This document shows, in pieces, positions 1-12,600 of a DNA stretch of 64,000 bases. The notes beneath the pieces are model-generated. The model was not told where the DNA came from. It saw only the letters and a program-made list of their open reading frames with translations, and did not search any database. Source of the DNA: Paraconiothyrium sp. Pb-2020 (taxonomy: Eukaryota; Ascomycota; Dothideomycetes; Pleosporales; Didymosphaeriaceae). Position 1 is the stretch's first letter, and each line of letters begins with the position of its first letter. The translations under genes and the position numbers were made by a program. Location of the stretch: assembly GCA_022419385.1 (NCBI GenBank), contig JAJUBI010000006.1:248001-312000 (forward strand). Reading direction: 5' to 3'.

Positions 1-28
1 GTCCTTCGGTCGCCTCCAAGCTGCTCTC

Positions 29-3000
29 ATGGCAGCCACCAGCGAAGTCACCATGGCAGCAGCAAACATCAATTTTGATTTCACTCTTGTGAAAATCGAA
101 GCGCCACAAGAATACAAGCAATTAGGCTCCCTGCTCCCCACTGCCAAGAGATCAGAAGCTGAAACAGGATCCACTCACGTGACTGCTCGTCGGCTTGGCA
201 CTCTATTTGACGGCGTCTGTCCGCACACACCGAATCTTATTAAGGCTTACGGAACTCGTGTCTCAGAAATATCTGAAGTCGCAAACAATCAAATCTCGTC
301 GCACTATCGGAATTCTATCTTCGGTGCACACGCGGGCATCGATGGTACCACGATTTGGGCAGCCGCCACGTCTTCAAATGCTTCCTTACATGTCCATCTC
401 CTTGGTTGTATGCTCGCTCGAATCTTTGAGGCTAGCGAAGCGGTATCAATCTGGGTCGAGCTGGAGAAAGAACGGAGATTGGATATTGCGGGAAGGTTCG
501 ACCGCGGTGAGGATGTGCAGTTTTCTCTTGCGGCAGCAGCCGCTCAAAATCCAATATCGAAGCAACAACTCGCCGAATGGGACTCAAGCGCTCGTGCTTG
601 GCTAAGAACAGCAGACGAGGTGAAACGAAACGAGTCTCGGCAGTTGCATTCCTTGCTCAAAGATCTCAATATCGCTGTCAGTGAACATACCAAAGTATAT
701 CCGAGTGTGATCGAAGCCTGGAAGAATGCGCTCAAAATGATGGAGAATCTTATTTGCGGCAGACCTCAAGCAGTTCAAGATGGGTCGGTAATTCTTGGTC
801 TATCTGCGTGGCACCTCTACCCCACTCTCGCTGTATTTGGCGCACAAAATTTTCGCGTCAATATGGACGATAATTTAGTCAAGCCTGCTGGTGAGCTTAG
901 TATCGGCCTCACCTCGTCCATCGAAACGAAAGACACACCGGTGTACTGGTGCCTGTCTTTGGCCCATCTACGTCACTATGGCAAGCCCGTCAGAACCGAG
1001 GGCAGAATACAGGATGACCCTACAAGAAGCTCATTTCAAGAGTTCATGTATGGGGTGATTGGAGCCATTACCACTAGATGGCAGATTCCTTCCCAGGATA
1101 CGCTATCCACCATGAAATTCTTCACGTTGATTCACATGAGCTTTCAAAAAACGAATGCACTTACGGGAAGTAATGAATGGCTCTCTCTACTCAGTAGAGT
1201 CGGAAAGGCGTACGCACAGGCAAGCGAAGTGGAAGCAGCTGGAGCTGAGCGAATTTTCCAACTCGGAAGGCGCCGATCGGAATTATTCGTCGGCCCAATC
1301 AAATTCGAGGAAAGCCACAACCAGCGACAAGATGGCGGAGTCATCACTGGTGATCCTCGATATCTTGGCCTTCTTGATTCTTACACCCTTACGAGGATTG
1401 CAAGCAATGGAATCGAGTCACTCATTGAGCTATTACGTCACAAATTGCGAAGAGATTCTGGGATACCGTGTGCAGACTACATCATCCAATACAAACCGGA
1501 CGTTTCAAGAAAGCGTAAGGCGAGGCATTCGGGTGGTCGACAACAAGACTCAAAAGACACGGAGATGGCGGATGATGATGATGATGATGATGATATGATC
1601 AATGATCACGATCAACCCCGCTTTGGTTACGCTACCGTTTCGCCAACATGGGACCCAATGTTTCGCCTCATCACTAATGGGAATCTGGGAGATATGGATG
1701 AAAACCTCTCGGGAATGCATCACCGTTGGGTTCCTGAGAGAAGTCGTCTGAGTCCTTCCAGTGAATGCATACACCTCCTCAGACCAAGACACCTGCGTAA
1801 AGATGGGTTTGATCTTATTTTGACAGATGATGCAAGTACCATCCAATGCAAATATTCGTGGGTCTTCGGAGATATAGAGACTGCTGCCGTATTCGTTAGA
1901 GAGGGTTCGAAACAAACAATCGCGGGGTCAAATTTTCATGTCGAAGACTTTGTACACTGCCATGAAAATGACTTGCTTTCACACAAAAAGATCGTGGAAC
2001 ATGTCCGTACACGCCGTCTCCCTAGCCCGTTAGCCGAACTGCTCTCAGCATTATCGATAGCCGACCATATCTACCAGGAGCTTTCTCGAGCAACTGTCTC
2101 TCTCAAATGCTTTGAGAAGCCCTTGGTCAAGTCGAAATGGTATGAATGGATTTCAATACATGAATGGAACTCAATCCAGCCGGGTGCCATCCAGCGAAAG
2201 CTTGCCTTAGCTATCGTATCCTATTTTGACTCCGGTTCCTGCGATCTAGACCCGGGCGACTTGGATCAGGTTATTGCTGTCTCTTCCGGGGACTCCATAT
2301 ATGTTCCAGCACAGGTGAGCAACTGCACTAATTCCTCACTTTCCGCCCCTACTTCGGGGAGGCGTTCAACTCTTCTTAGCTTTACTTGAAGCCACACTGC
2401 TGTTGTATTGGCCTTATCATTCCTTTTATCCGCCATTCGCGGTATGCCTATCGATCAAGGATAATCTCAATCTGACGCTCGAGAAGCTAGTTTGCGATCC
2501 ACTAGAGCGGGCCCAACCATACGTCTTAAGAAGAATCCTGGGAAACATTGGGAAGCCTGGGGTTGTTCTCTTGAACCCACCGCAAGGCCCAATGATGCGC
2601 GACCTGGGATTCACATCAGTGCCCATGCCCAGATTCGACGGAACGAAACAAGACTGCTTCAGTGCAACGTCCTTGCATTTATCGTTCACAGGGCTTCATA
2701 TGCCCATGTACGACAGGAACGTCAAGATTGGAATAGACTCTCAGGTATCCATCATCGAATCGGTGATGTCCGTCCGTGACCGCGGGAATTGGGTCGCCGA
2801 TATCGACATCTTGGATGCACTATGTACAGACTTCAACTTTCAGCCAGTACTTGATCACACCTGTCAACACGAGCAATCATCTGCGTCTTTTGCGGGAGTC
2901 TACTCAATAGAATCATGGGATGATATACTCGACCATCCTGTAGACAAATTTGTAGTTCGAACTCATGGCAACTGGGTTGCTCGCCTTGCAGCGTATTCTG

Positions 3001-3131
3001 TGCTTTCGCAGGCTATGAAAGCGAAAGGAAGGGCTGGGAGAATTACAATTTGTGAACCAGAAACCTGCTGGCAGTGCCTATTCAAAGCATCTTCGCGGGG
3101 TGGGTACTTGCTACACGGTTTCATAGACTAG
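29..3131 (+). CDS. Large fungal orphan protein, two exons or broken gene
   Basis: The first open frame (29-2389, start at 29 or 53) and a second (about 2379-3131, another phase) together give about 1000 residues. The N-terminus (FDFTLVKIEAPQEYKQLG), the motif AYGTRVSEISE and the segment LSAWHLYPTLAVFGAQ recall a widespread uncharacterised ascomycete family; I know no function for it. An Asp run encoded by GAT repeats lies near residue 515. A consensus donor (GTGAGC, 2315) and branch-like CTAAT (2328) mark an intron, but the acceptors at 2361, 2379 and 2391 all put the second half one base out of phase. Coding quality is good on both sides (ALLEATLLLYWPYHSFYP just after the gap). Either an unusual splice, a sequence error or a lesion explains this. 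The C-terminal boundary is also soft. Confidence 0.6.
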
Positions 3132-3552
3132 GCCCAGTAATGAAGAAAGTGAGTCGTCCAGGTCTCCACGACTATTCGCGCGAGCGTTGATCCTAGATGT
3201 GCATGGCTGCTGTACAGAAGGCCGAATATTGTGAGGTATGTTAATAGTAATCGATAGGCCCACGATTTCTCACACAAATATCCATACAATGGGAACCGCA
3301 ACACCTTATCCGCCTCCATTATATAGCCCACTTGCATACTCGAAGAGGCTCTCTACGGGTATCCTTTGTAAAAGCTCACCATAGCCCAGCGCCCCAAGTG
3401 GGCAAGACATCGCGCTACAAAGCGGGAAGATGATGCAGCTTACTCGCTACTCGGCATGCTGGACGTCTGCATGCTGCTAATACATGGGGAGAGAAAGGAA
3501 CGATCAATGTCTCGCATACCATTCGAGACCGACGAGCGTGACAGGCGTCAAC
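3132..3552. other. Intergenic, no gene seen
   Basis: The 421 bp between the orphan gene and the small membrane-protein gene hold only short ORFs with no recognisable product. The right end presumably carries the promoter of the small gene. Confidence 0.6.
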
Positions 3553-3866
3553 ATGGGTATCTTTTCAAGTAGTTGAGATTGATGTTTCCGCGGGTATCAC
3601 AGTGCCATTTTCCTACTATGAGCTTTCGACGCTGCGCTGACACAGGCTGATTAGGTATGGTCAAGTACAATGCCTACGAGTCATATGTTTTCTGGATGGT
3701 GTTCGGATCGATCTTGGGTGTGACAATCGCATACCACGGCATAGCAGACTGGTTCACCGCCTACACTGCGAAGGGTGCACGCTTTGCCGTTCGTGACATG
3801 AAGATTTACCCAGGGCTGGGTCTTCTTAGTGTCGCGAGTCTTAGCTATCTTTTTAGGTACCACTAA
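3553..3866 (+). CDS. Small membrane protein, 75 aa, two exons
   Basis: Predicted exons are 3553-3568 and 3655-3866, with an 86 bp intron (donor GTAGTT, branch CTGAC/CTGAT, acceptor TTAG). The join completes a serine codon and gives 75 residues starting MGIFSS. The first exon encodes only five full codons, which is why the open frame alone appears to start at residue 7. One strong hydrophobic stretch (YVFWMVFGSILGVTIAYHG, about residues 16-34) and a weaker one near the C-terminus (GLGLLSVASLSYLF) suggest one or two membrane spans. The length and basic amphipathic middle (AKGARFAVRDMKIYPG) would suit a small organelle or ER membrane subunit, but I do not recognise the family. Confidence 0.55.
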
Positions 3867-4619
3867 CACATGGTATTTATTTCCGATATGCGTCTTTGGT
3901 CAGCTTCAGCTTCTGGGTTTGAGCCCTTGTCGGGCTTTCTACTGCTATTGGCTCATCCTGACGGAGTTCAGACGCGTTGAGGCGGCATAGCCAATCCCAA
4001 AGGCTCGAGTACCGTTTACCCAATAAGGAATATAGTAGCGATTTTGCCTGTCATGTTTTCGCTTACCTACAGGCAATTGATCACGGGCAACGACTTATAT
4101 CGCTCTAAAGGAGCGCATACTCCTATTTCGCTGGGTTGCATAATAGCCACAGTAAGGCCTTGGCCCATCCGGCGCTTCCGGGATCATGTAATGCTTTGTA
4201 TATAAGTATTCCGATGCGCCATCTAGGATTGGGAGGCACGGGTGCGGGGTATCTACAGATTTATCAATAGGCAAGTTTTCAGCTTCTGTTAAAAGTCCCA
4301 TTAGCTTACTAGGGTTTTAGCTTGTGCCCAGGTGTTGTAAGGCAACAGGTTGTCCCTCCGTCAAGACCTCGGCCTCTTTCTCGGAGATTGCTCCGACCGA
4401 TAGATGTATTAGATCCCCAGTCAAGAGCTTTAGTCTTGACCGTCTCGACTTCGTTCGCTCTCTGGATCTCCAGCCTCTTGGTCCCTTCGTCCCTTGCGTA
4501 TATCTACATCCGCCAAAAGCTTGGATAGACTGCTGATACCCGACGTATATACACTCTAGGTAACGATATCTCGAGGGAACTCCAGTCAATAGATAGCCCT
4601 TACTTAGATCACCACCAGA
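3867..4619. other. Intergenic, no gene seen
   Basis: About 750 bp with only short overlapping ORFs on both strands and no family match. It separates the small membrane protein gene from the FAD oxidoreductase gene and should hold the latter's promoter. Confidence 0.6.
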
Positions 4620-6059
4620 ATGCATTCGCGAGCATTCTTTTCGTCATTATGTATTACATTCGCCCTGACTGCATCATTATCGACCAATGACTTCGGCCAC
4701 TTCGACTCTTCAGAAATCATTGAACGAGATGTTGCCATCATTGGCGGTGGCTCTGCAGGAACACACTCATCCATCAGTCTGAAAGATAAAGGCAAATCAA
4801 TCATCGTGATCGAGAAGAAGATTCGTATTGGCGGTCATACAGAGACCTACATCGACCCCGCAACCGGCACGCCAATAGACATGGGTGTCGTAATATTCCA
4901 CAATCTCACAGTCGTCCGGGACTACTTTGCGCGGTTCGACGTTCCTCTGATCACCTCTGGCTCCGATGCCGATCCAAATGCTGTCTCCGTTACCGGAACC
5001 TACGATCTCCGGACAGGGGAAGAAGTCAATGTTACGAGCCCAAGTCAGACGGGAGTATCTGCGGCATTCGCCAAGTATGCTCAATTTTTGGCAAAATACC
5101 CACGCTTGAATGACGGCATGTTTCTCCCCGATCCAGTGCCCGAGGATCTTGTCATGCCTTTGGGTGACTTCGCGAAGAAGTACGGCATCGAAGACGCGGT
5201 TGCAACTATGTTTAATTACAATCCTGGTCTAGGCGACATCCTCACTGTACCAATGATCGAAAATCAAAGAGTATGGGGATTAAGCCTGGTGCAGCAGTTA
5301 GCTGGCGGATTTCTAACGACCAAACACCACAACAACAGCGAACTGTACTCAAAGGCGCAAGCAGAGCTACTCGCCGCCGACAGTCTTCTACTGCAGTCTC
5401 ACGTAACACACTCCGAGCGCAGCGATGAGGGCGTCCAATTGGTCGTCCAAACCCCCGAATGTCGCAAACTCATCAAGGCAAAGAAGCTCCTCATCACGAT
5501 TCCGCCTCGGCTCGACTTCCTCGCTCCATTCGATTTGAGCGCCAATGAACGCAGTATATTCGGCAAATTAATCGACGCAGGCTACTACACCAGTATCCTG
5601 AATAACACCGGCCTCCCAGACAATCTAAGCATCACCAACGCCCGCTCAGATACCGCATATAATCTCCCACAACTACCAGGCGTATACAGCATCGGCAGCA
5701 GCCCCGTTCCAGGCCTCAAGCTCGCATATTATGGCACACCCCGCTCCCCCTCTACCTACCCTGTCTCGGACCAACATGTGAAGTCTGAAATTGTCAACGC
5801 ATTCAAAACGCTTCAGAAGGCGAACCCCGAGAAGTTCAAGACGGAAGAGCCGCAGTTTGTGGCGTATAGCTCGCATGCGCCTTTTTATCTGCAGGCGAGG
5901 CCGGAAGATACGAAAGTGGGGTTTTATAGGGAGATGTATGGGTTGCAGGGGGAGAGGAATACATTTTGGACGGGTGCGACGTGGAGGGCGCAGGACAGCA
6001 GTGATATCTGGAGATATACGGAGGAGGAGGTTTTGCCTGGGTTGGTGGAGGGGTTGTAA
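4620..6059 (+). CDS. Secreted FAD-dependent amine-oxidase-like oxidoreductase
   Basis: A single-exon 479-residue protein. The N-terminus (MHSRAFFSSLCITFALTAS) is a good signal peptide. It is followed by a dinucleotide-binding beta-alpha-beta turn, DVAIIGGGSAGTHSS (GGGSAG at 42-47), the acidic end of the next strand (VIEKK) and the RIGGHTETY segment typical of flavin monoamine-oxidase/NAD(P)-binding_8 proteins. Many fungal homologues are annotated as beta-cyclopiazonate dehydrogenase-like; that name reflects one member and the substrate here is unknown. The C-terminal TGATWRAQDSSDIWRYTEE is the flavin-site region. Length fits the family. No secondary-metabolite backbone gene lies nearby, so cluster membership is not supported. 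Confidence 0.85.
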   Translation: MHSRAFFSSLCITFALTASLSTNDFGHFDSSEIIERDVAIIGGGSAGTHSSISLKDKGKSIIVIEKKIRIGGHTETYIDPATGTPIDMGVVIFHNLTVVRDYFARFDVPLITSGSDADPNAVSVTGTYDLRTGEEVNVTSPSQTGVSAAFAKYAQFLAKYPRLNDGMFLPDPVPEDLVMPLGDFAKKYGIEDAVATMFNYNPGLGDILTVPMIENQRVWGLSLVQQLAGGFLTTKHHNNSELYSKAQAELLAADSLLLQSHVTHSERSDEGVQLVVQTPECRKLIKAKKLLITIPPRLDFLAPFDLSANERSIFGKLIDAGYYTSILNNTGLPDNLSITNARSDTAYNLPQLPGVYSIGSSPVPGLKLAYYGTPRSPSTYPVSDQHVKSEIVNAFKTLQKANPEKFKTEEPQFVAYSSHAPFYLQARPEDTKVGFYREMYGLQGERNTFWTGATWRAQDSSDIWRYTEEEVLPGLVEGL

Positions 6060-6280
6060 GTTCGTACGTGACATGGGATATTCTACGATTAGAATGACCA
6101 GGCCTTGAACGGTTAGATCTTCTCAACGTTCATGCGTCCCATCCACGAACTAATGTTGTAAATTCACTTCGGGTCTCCGATAGGCTTACCCGGGGCTATT
6201 GAATCATTTCGAAAATGTTGTTGATAGTCTATCTAGGTATATGCGTCACAAGCTTCTTTACAACATCGTCAAGAGAACAT

Positions 6281-7249
6281 TTACTCATCGTCGCCGAAGA
6301 AAACCTTGACGGGCAACCAGGCATCGCCGCAAACCTTGAACCTTTCAGGCAGCGAGCTGATAGCCTTCTGCTCCTCCTCGTCCAGCTCCCAGCCATCTAG
6401 CTCAAAGTTCGCCTGGATTCTGGAAGCAGTTACACTCTTGGGAATGACACTCGTTCCTCGCTGAAGACCCCACAGCAGCAACACCTGCTGCACCGTCTTT
6501 CCCTTCTTCTCGGCGATCTTCTTCAACTCGTCGTTCTTGTACAACGGCGAGTCTGTTGAGCCAAGGCAGGAGTAGGCTGTTGCGTGGATGCCCTTCTCCT
6601 TGAGGTAGTCGAGCAATTTGGGCGACGGATTGTTAGGGTGCAGCTCGATCTGGTTGACGGCGGGCGTGATCTTGAAGTCGGGAGATGCGAAGAGTTTCTC
6701 GAGGTTCTTGATGGCGAAGTTGGAGACGCCAATGTTCTTCACGCGGCCGGACTCGGGCAGCTTCTGCATCTCGCGCCAGGTGTCGCGGAAGTCCCAGTCG
6801 GGGTAGTGCTTCTTGAGATCGGCAGGGTCGGTGGATGAGGGCCAGTGCTATATTAATGTCAACCAGAGGTACAGGGAAGGGTGTCAGGGCAAATGTACCA
6901 TGAGGTAAAGGTCAACGTAGTCGAGGCCTAGGCTCTTTAGTGAGCTCTCAATGCCCTCTTCCACGCGCTTGTGCCATGGGTTGTCGAGCTTCGTGGTAAC
7001 CCAGATCTCCTCGCGGGGTACGCCGGAGTCCTTGATACCCTGGCCGACCTCGTGCTCGTTGCCGTATGCAAGGGCAGTGTCGATATGTCTGTAACCCGCC
7101 TGGAGAGCAGCCTTCACAGCTTCGCGGACCTCATTGGGCTTGGATTGCCACGTTCCCAAACCAATTGCGGGGATCTTTGCTCCAGTGTTGAGCGTAAAAG
7201 TCTCTTTAGTCCAAGTCTTGGGAGCCATTCTGGAAAGCGTGCGAAGCAT
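6281..7249 (-). CDS. Aldo/keto reductase (AKR), two exons
   Basis: Minus-strand exons 6899-7249 and 6281-6847 flank a 51 bp intron (GTACAT...ATATAG) and give 305 residues; a second start, MAPKTW, lies seven codons in. All AKR hallmarks are present: the strand IPAIGLGTWQS, the catalytic tetrad Asp57 and Tyr62 (HIDTALAYGNE), Lys87 (TTKLDNPW) and His118 (LMHWP, created by the splice), the GVSNF motif and the NADPH-binding IPKSVTASRIQAN. It should reduce aldehydes or sugars with NADPH in the cytosol. The family includes yeast Gcy1-type glycerol dehydrogenase and xylose reductases, and the exact substrate cannot be read from sequence. It is divergent from the Fyv6-like gene. Confidence 0.9.
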
Positions 7250-7623
7250 TCAACGAAGAGAAAGGTAGGAAGAATGGGTATCAAAAAGATGTGTTGAGGG
7301 AAGAAGAAGCGGAACACAAGGAGGGGCAGACTTTTAAGCACCCGTCACCGTCGCAATCACACAGTCGCATACCCATTTCATCATAGGCCCCAAAAACATC
7401 CCCATCGCACCCCACCATACGTATCTAGTCCGAATACATCAGCCACCGGAAGAACTGCTTTGGCCCGGCTTCCACGAATCAGCGCGGGATTTCGCCGCGG
7501 CTGTGGAGACCCTAGCCCCATCGGGCACCCCACCCGCTTAATGCACATCCCGCGTCCACCTCAACGCGCGAAAGGTATCTCCAACGACCACCTCGGCATC
7601 TTGACGCGGCTGAATTAGCAAGC
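7250..7623. promoter_or_regulatory. Shared 374 bp divergent promoter region
   Basis: Lies between the start codons of the minus-strand AKR gene and the plus-strand Fyv6/NIP30-like gene. It must contain both promoters. No TATA element or named operator is obvious. Confidence 0.5.
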
Positions 7624-8347
7624 ATGTCTAGCGGCTTCGTGTCTGGCGGCACCATTGACAAGCCGACCGAGCGCGACGACGAATGGCGCGTGGCGCAGGC
7701 AGAGCTCGAGGCAAAGCGGCTCGAGAGGGAAGACCGCGACAAGCAGCATGAGGGCAAGTCGCTGTACGAGGTTCTTCAGGCCAACAAAGGTGATACCATA
7801 TCCGTATTGGAGCGTAGAGAGTCTGACTGACATGTTAGGTTGACCCTAAGCCGCGAAACAAGACGCCTTTGAAGAAGCCACGCGATTGAAGAACCAGTAC
7901 CGCGCGCTCGATGACGACGAAGCAGAATTCCTCGACTCGGTACTAGAAGCTACGCGGAAGAAGGAGGCGGAGGTGCAAAAGGATACAATGGAGCAGCTGG
8001 ATGCGTTTCGCAAGCGGCAGGAGGAGGCGGAGAGGAAGGCGCTAGAAGCGGAAGAGCCGGAGGGAGTGAAGGAGGAGGAGGCGCACTGGGTCCCGCATGG
8101 GAGGAAGAGGAAGAAGGGGCCTGAGTTGCTGAAGGGCGTGAAGTTGAGGAAGACGAGCTCGGCGGCGGACGAGAAGAAGGATGTAGAGAAGAAGAGTGAG
8201 GTAGTAGACACGAAGAAGCCTCCTCCACCAGCAGCACCCTCGGCCACGGCGGCTGCAACGAAACCGACATCCGCTTCACCTCCGCTAAAGCCATCCGTAC
8301 CTGTGTTACTAGATCTGGGATACGCATCTTCCGACGAAGACGATTAA
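7624..8347 (+). CDS. FAM192A/Fyv6 (NIP30) N-terminal domain protein
   Basis: Exons 7624-7789 and 7851-8347 with a 61 bp intron (GTGATA...CTAAG; CTGAC branch) give 220 residues. The first about 90 residues match the NIP30/Fyv6 domain: FVSGGTIDKP, EWRVAQAELEAKR, GKSLYEVLQANK, then across the splice AKQDAFEEATRLKNQYR and LDDDEAEFLDSV. The rest is charged and low-complexity with a basic patch (GRKRKKGPELLKGVKLRK) and the acidic C-terminal ending DLGYASSDEDD. The animal member PSME3IP1 binds the nuclear proteasome activator PA28gamma; yeast Fyv6 is a second-step splicing factor. A nuclear, splicing-linked role is the best inference. Splice phase is exact and the join recreates the conserved domain. 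Confidence 0.85.
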
Positions 8348-9643
8348 CAGACTTTCCACGTCGTTGGCCCACCGAATCCACTTGCACGCGGAAGGATAGA
8401 TGTCATAGCTATCCGGAGGCTGTGGTTCATCGTGCATCTTGCGATAAGGCTGCGGACATTGAAATTACATGTCCCTTCCATCAATGCTCACTGACAGGCT
8501 GGAGCAGCGATGCATGATCAGACATGGCGACCCTCCGAGCGTTCTGAAGAGAAGCCACCGCACGACCGCGTTGACCCCGATATACGCCGATGTGTGCAAT
8601 TCATTTTGCCGATGTAGTGAGGTATTTTAATGCAATTTTCTCTACTTTTGCTTCACATTTCTGTTCCGTACTCGTTACATTCCTCCAAGCATTTCCTTCA
8701 GCGTGTCCTGGTCTGTAGCGAGGTATTTCCCATTCTACTCCGTCTACTATCTTTTCCATGTCCGTCAGATTGCTTTTATATTCTCCTTCAAGCATGGCCT
8801 GGTCATTGAATTGTTCGTACTACTATGTCGCTACTTCCCTTCTACATGCTTGGCGTCGGTGCAATAAGGTAGGAACGCCTCGACACGCCTACGGGCGCGA
8901 CTTCCTCGGGTGCTAGGCTGCGTTCCCAACTCATCCATGCGGGCAGCGCTCTATACTCCGACACCACATATCGCACCGGGCGAACGCCAATTTGAGTTTT
9001 GGCGCGGGAGAGATGGCCAACCCGAGATGTGAGGTCAAGGTACGTGACCAGCTCGCAGGCTCGGCCGCTCCGGGTGCGAACGCCACCTGTGAAGGCAATC
9101 GCGTGTTCTTCCAGTACCCTGACATCCTCAATAGAATTGTTGCCAGCTTCTCGCGGTCTTCTCAATGTTGTCATCGCTCTGCGACTGTTGAGTGGCTCCC
9201 TTCGCCGTGCAAACGTAGTTGCGGGTGTGCAGGTCATACGATATGTACATATCGTCATGATATGAGATGTTGCAAACGACACCGACTCGCCTGGTGGGAC
9301 CGATGCGTTTGACAGCATATCAAGATCCCGCCAAAGCTTTACTGCTTCACTTACGTTCTCGGGAACGTCTCGTCGCAGTCACAGCTATCTTTTACCTGCT
9401 CGCTCCAGAAGACACTCGTCGGTTTCTCTCACTTTCCTCCTCGCCCACGTCGTCGGTGTTCCTATCTATATTTCAATCACCATACAAACGACCTCTCCTC
9501 TACCTCCTCGTACTCTTCAAAGTCACCAATTCTGTGTATGCTTTTATCAGTCTGCCATCGCAGAATCTCATTGCCTAGCCCATACTCCCCCATCGGTTCG
9601 AGCAAGCCTTTCAACGTGGCTGCCGCCCGGCGGCCCCAGTATC
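8348..9643. other. Intergenic, no gene seen
   Basis: 1.3 kb with short ORFs on both strands but no recognisable product. The right part is pyrimidine-rich (about 9360-9500), as expected of a fungal promoter or 5' leader for the giant gene starting at 9644. Confidence 0.55.
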
Positions 9644-12600
9644 ATGGCGGTCGACAACCAATCCGCGTTTGAATACATGCTTCGGCATATGGTACTGCCT
9701 CCACAGCTTCCTCAAGCGGACGATGCAGAGCCTGCCAATGAACAGGCAATGTTCGCCTCGACAATCGCAGCTCTGCGCGAACTAAGAAGCGAGATCAGCG
9801 ACGCGGAACCAGTGCTCGCTCAAAAGCTTGATTCTCCTATTTCAGCAATCACCAATCTTCTGCTGAGCTACAATGAGAAGGGTTATGTCACGGAGAAGCG
9901 GTTGGTGAAATCTCTCCGCAAACTTGCCACCACCAATAATCCTGGAACATTCCCGCTACAGGCCAAGGCGCAAAATTCCGCTATCATCATGAGGCGAGTT
10001 GAAGATCACATTCTTTTCGAAATCTTCGAACTGTCCCCTCAAGATGAACAAGTCATGACGACCAAGGGCCGACTCGTACGAGCTTTCCCAACTCACGCGT
10101 GCCACATACACCGGGATCGTTTGCTCGAGGACGGCTTGTTAGACGCTCTCGCTCGTCACATTGCCAAGTTGAGCTGTAACGAGGTCCCAGAATTCTGTTT
10201 CGGGGGTGTGAAGACAGGAATGAACCAGGGCACATCCGATACCTCAACTCATCCAGGTCTGGTAACAGAATATCTTGTCAGCGTACTGAACGCCCTCGGA
10301 GGACCCACCACTACAAATCACATCCAGAAGAACACGCGCGAGGAGGTCATTCACTCTTCCACTGGTTCACCATGGCGAAGATCGCCGCTGTGGTTGCTTG
10401 TCCGCGTCGTCTTACAACTGGAATTTTCGCGATCGATCGACCCGCAACCGCTCGCAACCTCCGTGTACAAGGCTGCTATAGCAACTGTGCTGGCTAAGAT
10501 TCTAGTTCAAGCTGATATCAAGAAGATCGATCCGGAACTGCTTTATGCGACCTCTGTCAAGCTCGCTCGTCGGCTTCGAAAGCTGAAGTCCATGCCCGAG
10601 AATTACTATCAGATATTCGCTAACCCAATTCAAACCATTCTCAATGGTGTACACCGCAGTTTAGATGGCGCATGGGATGAAATTGTCAATCGTACCGACT
10701 CGTGCATCGACATGAGTATCCTGCAAACACTACAACCTCAGGACGACACTTCAATGCAGATGACCCAACTCGACCGGTTCTTGGAACGAAGCCCGTCTCA
10801 GCAACCTCAGAGCACAAGTTCTACTTACATGCCCACATCAGAATGTCCTGAATTCGATGATGTGGAGCTACTGTTTGCGTTCGATGTTGCTGGCGAACAT
10901 CGACATTTCCAAATGTCTATCGTGGAGCAATGGGTCAAAGATCACCTCTCATCTTGGTTAGCCATCCACAAGTACGAGAAGAAAAGTTGCCTTCGGTTAT
11001 CTCGCTTGATCACAGATTACCATCGCGCCGCCGATCGTCTCTACACCGACAGCGACACACCGAGCGGTCTCTCACTCATGTATATCACGATAGCCGAACT
11101 TTGGATTGCCTGCGACACCTGCGCATGTGCCATGTATCCTATCCTTGCAGATTATAGCCCGGAAACCGAATTTTCGATTTTCCGGTCTTTGTCACTGCCT
11201 TTCAAGAGCCACATGGAACGTCTGCTGGCCATCGAGCGCTACGCGCAAACTCGCGAAAAGCGGGCGAACGCGTCCATGCCCTCTGTTTTCCGCCAGTTCG
11301 GCGACTTCCAGTCCTTTGCCGTGCGATATTTTGATACGTCCGAACCACTCCAGGACCTACGAGACAAGATTGAGCGAGATGCGACAAAAAAGCAACAACA
11401 AAAGACCGAAGAGTTGAGCCAGATGATCAAGGTTTATAAGGACCTTATCTCCCGATCGGATAAGCTGACTTGTGAAGATCACGAGACAGTATACAAAGGT
11501 CGAGGTCGCAAACGAAAGGCCGTTGATGTCTCACGCAAGTGCCCAAAGTGTCAGTTACGCGCAGAAGCAGACAGGATGCGCATCGAGGTCCATGAGTGGC
11601 CCCTGCACTCCAGCGAATCCGTCGCAAAAGCTACAATTTTCGAGCTCAATATACCGGAATCGTACAGTCATTGGAGAGATGCGACTGTTTGTTTATCGAA
11701 AGACATTCTTCTCTTCGCTCTCGACAAAGATACTACTAGCTCGGCATCGTCCAATACACTCGAACGATACAATGGGCTTAACTCGTTTCGAAAGGCCGTA
11801 GAAAACCAGCGCGTTAGAATCTATTCCCGCAAGCAACCTTCGCTGGGAACGCTGAAGTACATCAAGGATGGCGTCATGTTTCTCACAGACGCAGACGTGT
11901 GCGTGAATAATGATCTACCTTACAGATACTATGATTTCTCTGACAAGTTCGACATGGGGGAATTGCGCTTGACGCAAAAAGTACAGCAGAAATGCACGTA
12001 TCGAGCCCCGTCGAGGTCTCCGCAACTCCAACGCTACCTCAATTCAACCCTGAAGTCCGATGATGCAACGCCCAATTCAGCAATGGCTTCCGTTTCCGAA
12101 TGCCCCCATCATCTGTCCATGGATGAATACAAATCGCTCAATCTTCTCCCGCTCGGAAACAAGGTCCTTTATCTCAATATCCTTGCACAGCTTCGCGCAC
12201 CGGTGGTGGATTTCACCAAGGTCGAAGCGCACTGTCTGATCTACCAGATTGTTCACATGGCGGGCCCACCAACGAATCACCAGAATGATGTGACTGTTGC
12301 GGTTACACGCGAGATTCACAGCATCCTGCGTGAAAAGTCCTTCTGTCAAGCTTTATTGCAAGAGTTGAATGATACTCTGCAGAAGACCAAGGGCAACTGG
12401 GAGACGTGGCGAGCACTGGCTACGTGCGTACTCTTGGCTCTTCGCATGCTCGCCTTTGCAGAAGATGCTGAGATCATATCACCTTGCTTCGAATTTCTCA
12501 CGACTGTGCGCCAAATCGCCCTAGGCTGGGTAGACGCCCTAGATCAGAGGTTACGCATCACCAGTAATAGCGCGCAACGAGCCGAAATATTGTGCAGGAA

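Noticed and set aside
8842..9318. 158-codon minus-strand open frame upstream of the giant gene
   Set aside because: Overlaps comparable open frames on the plus strand, has no recognisable domain and odd composition; likely chance in promoter DNA.
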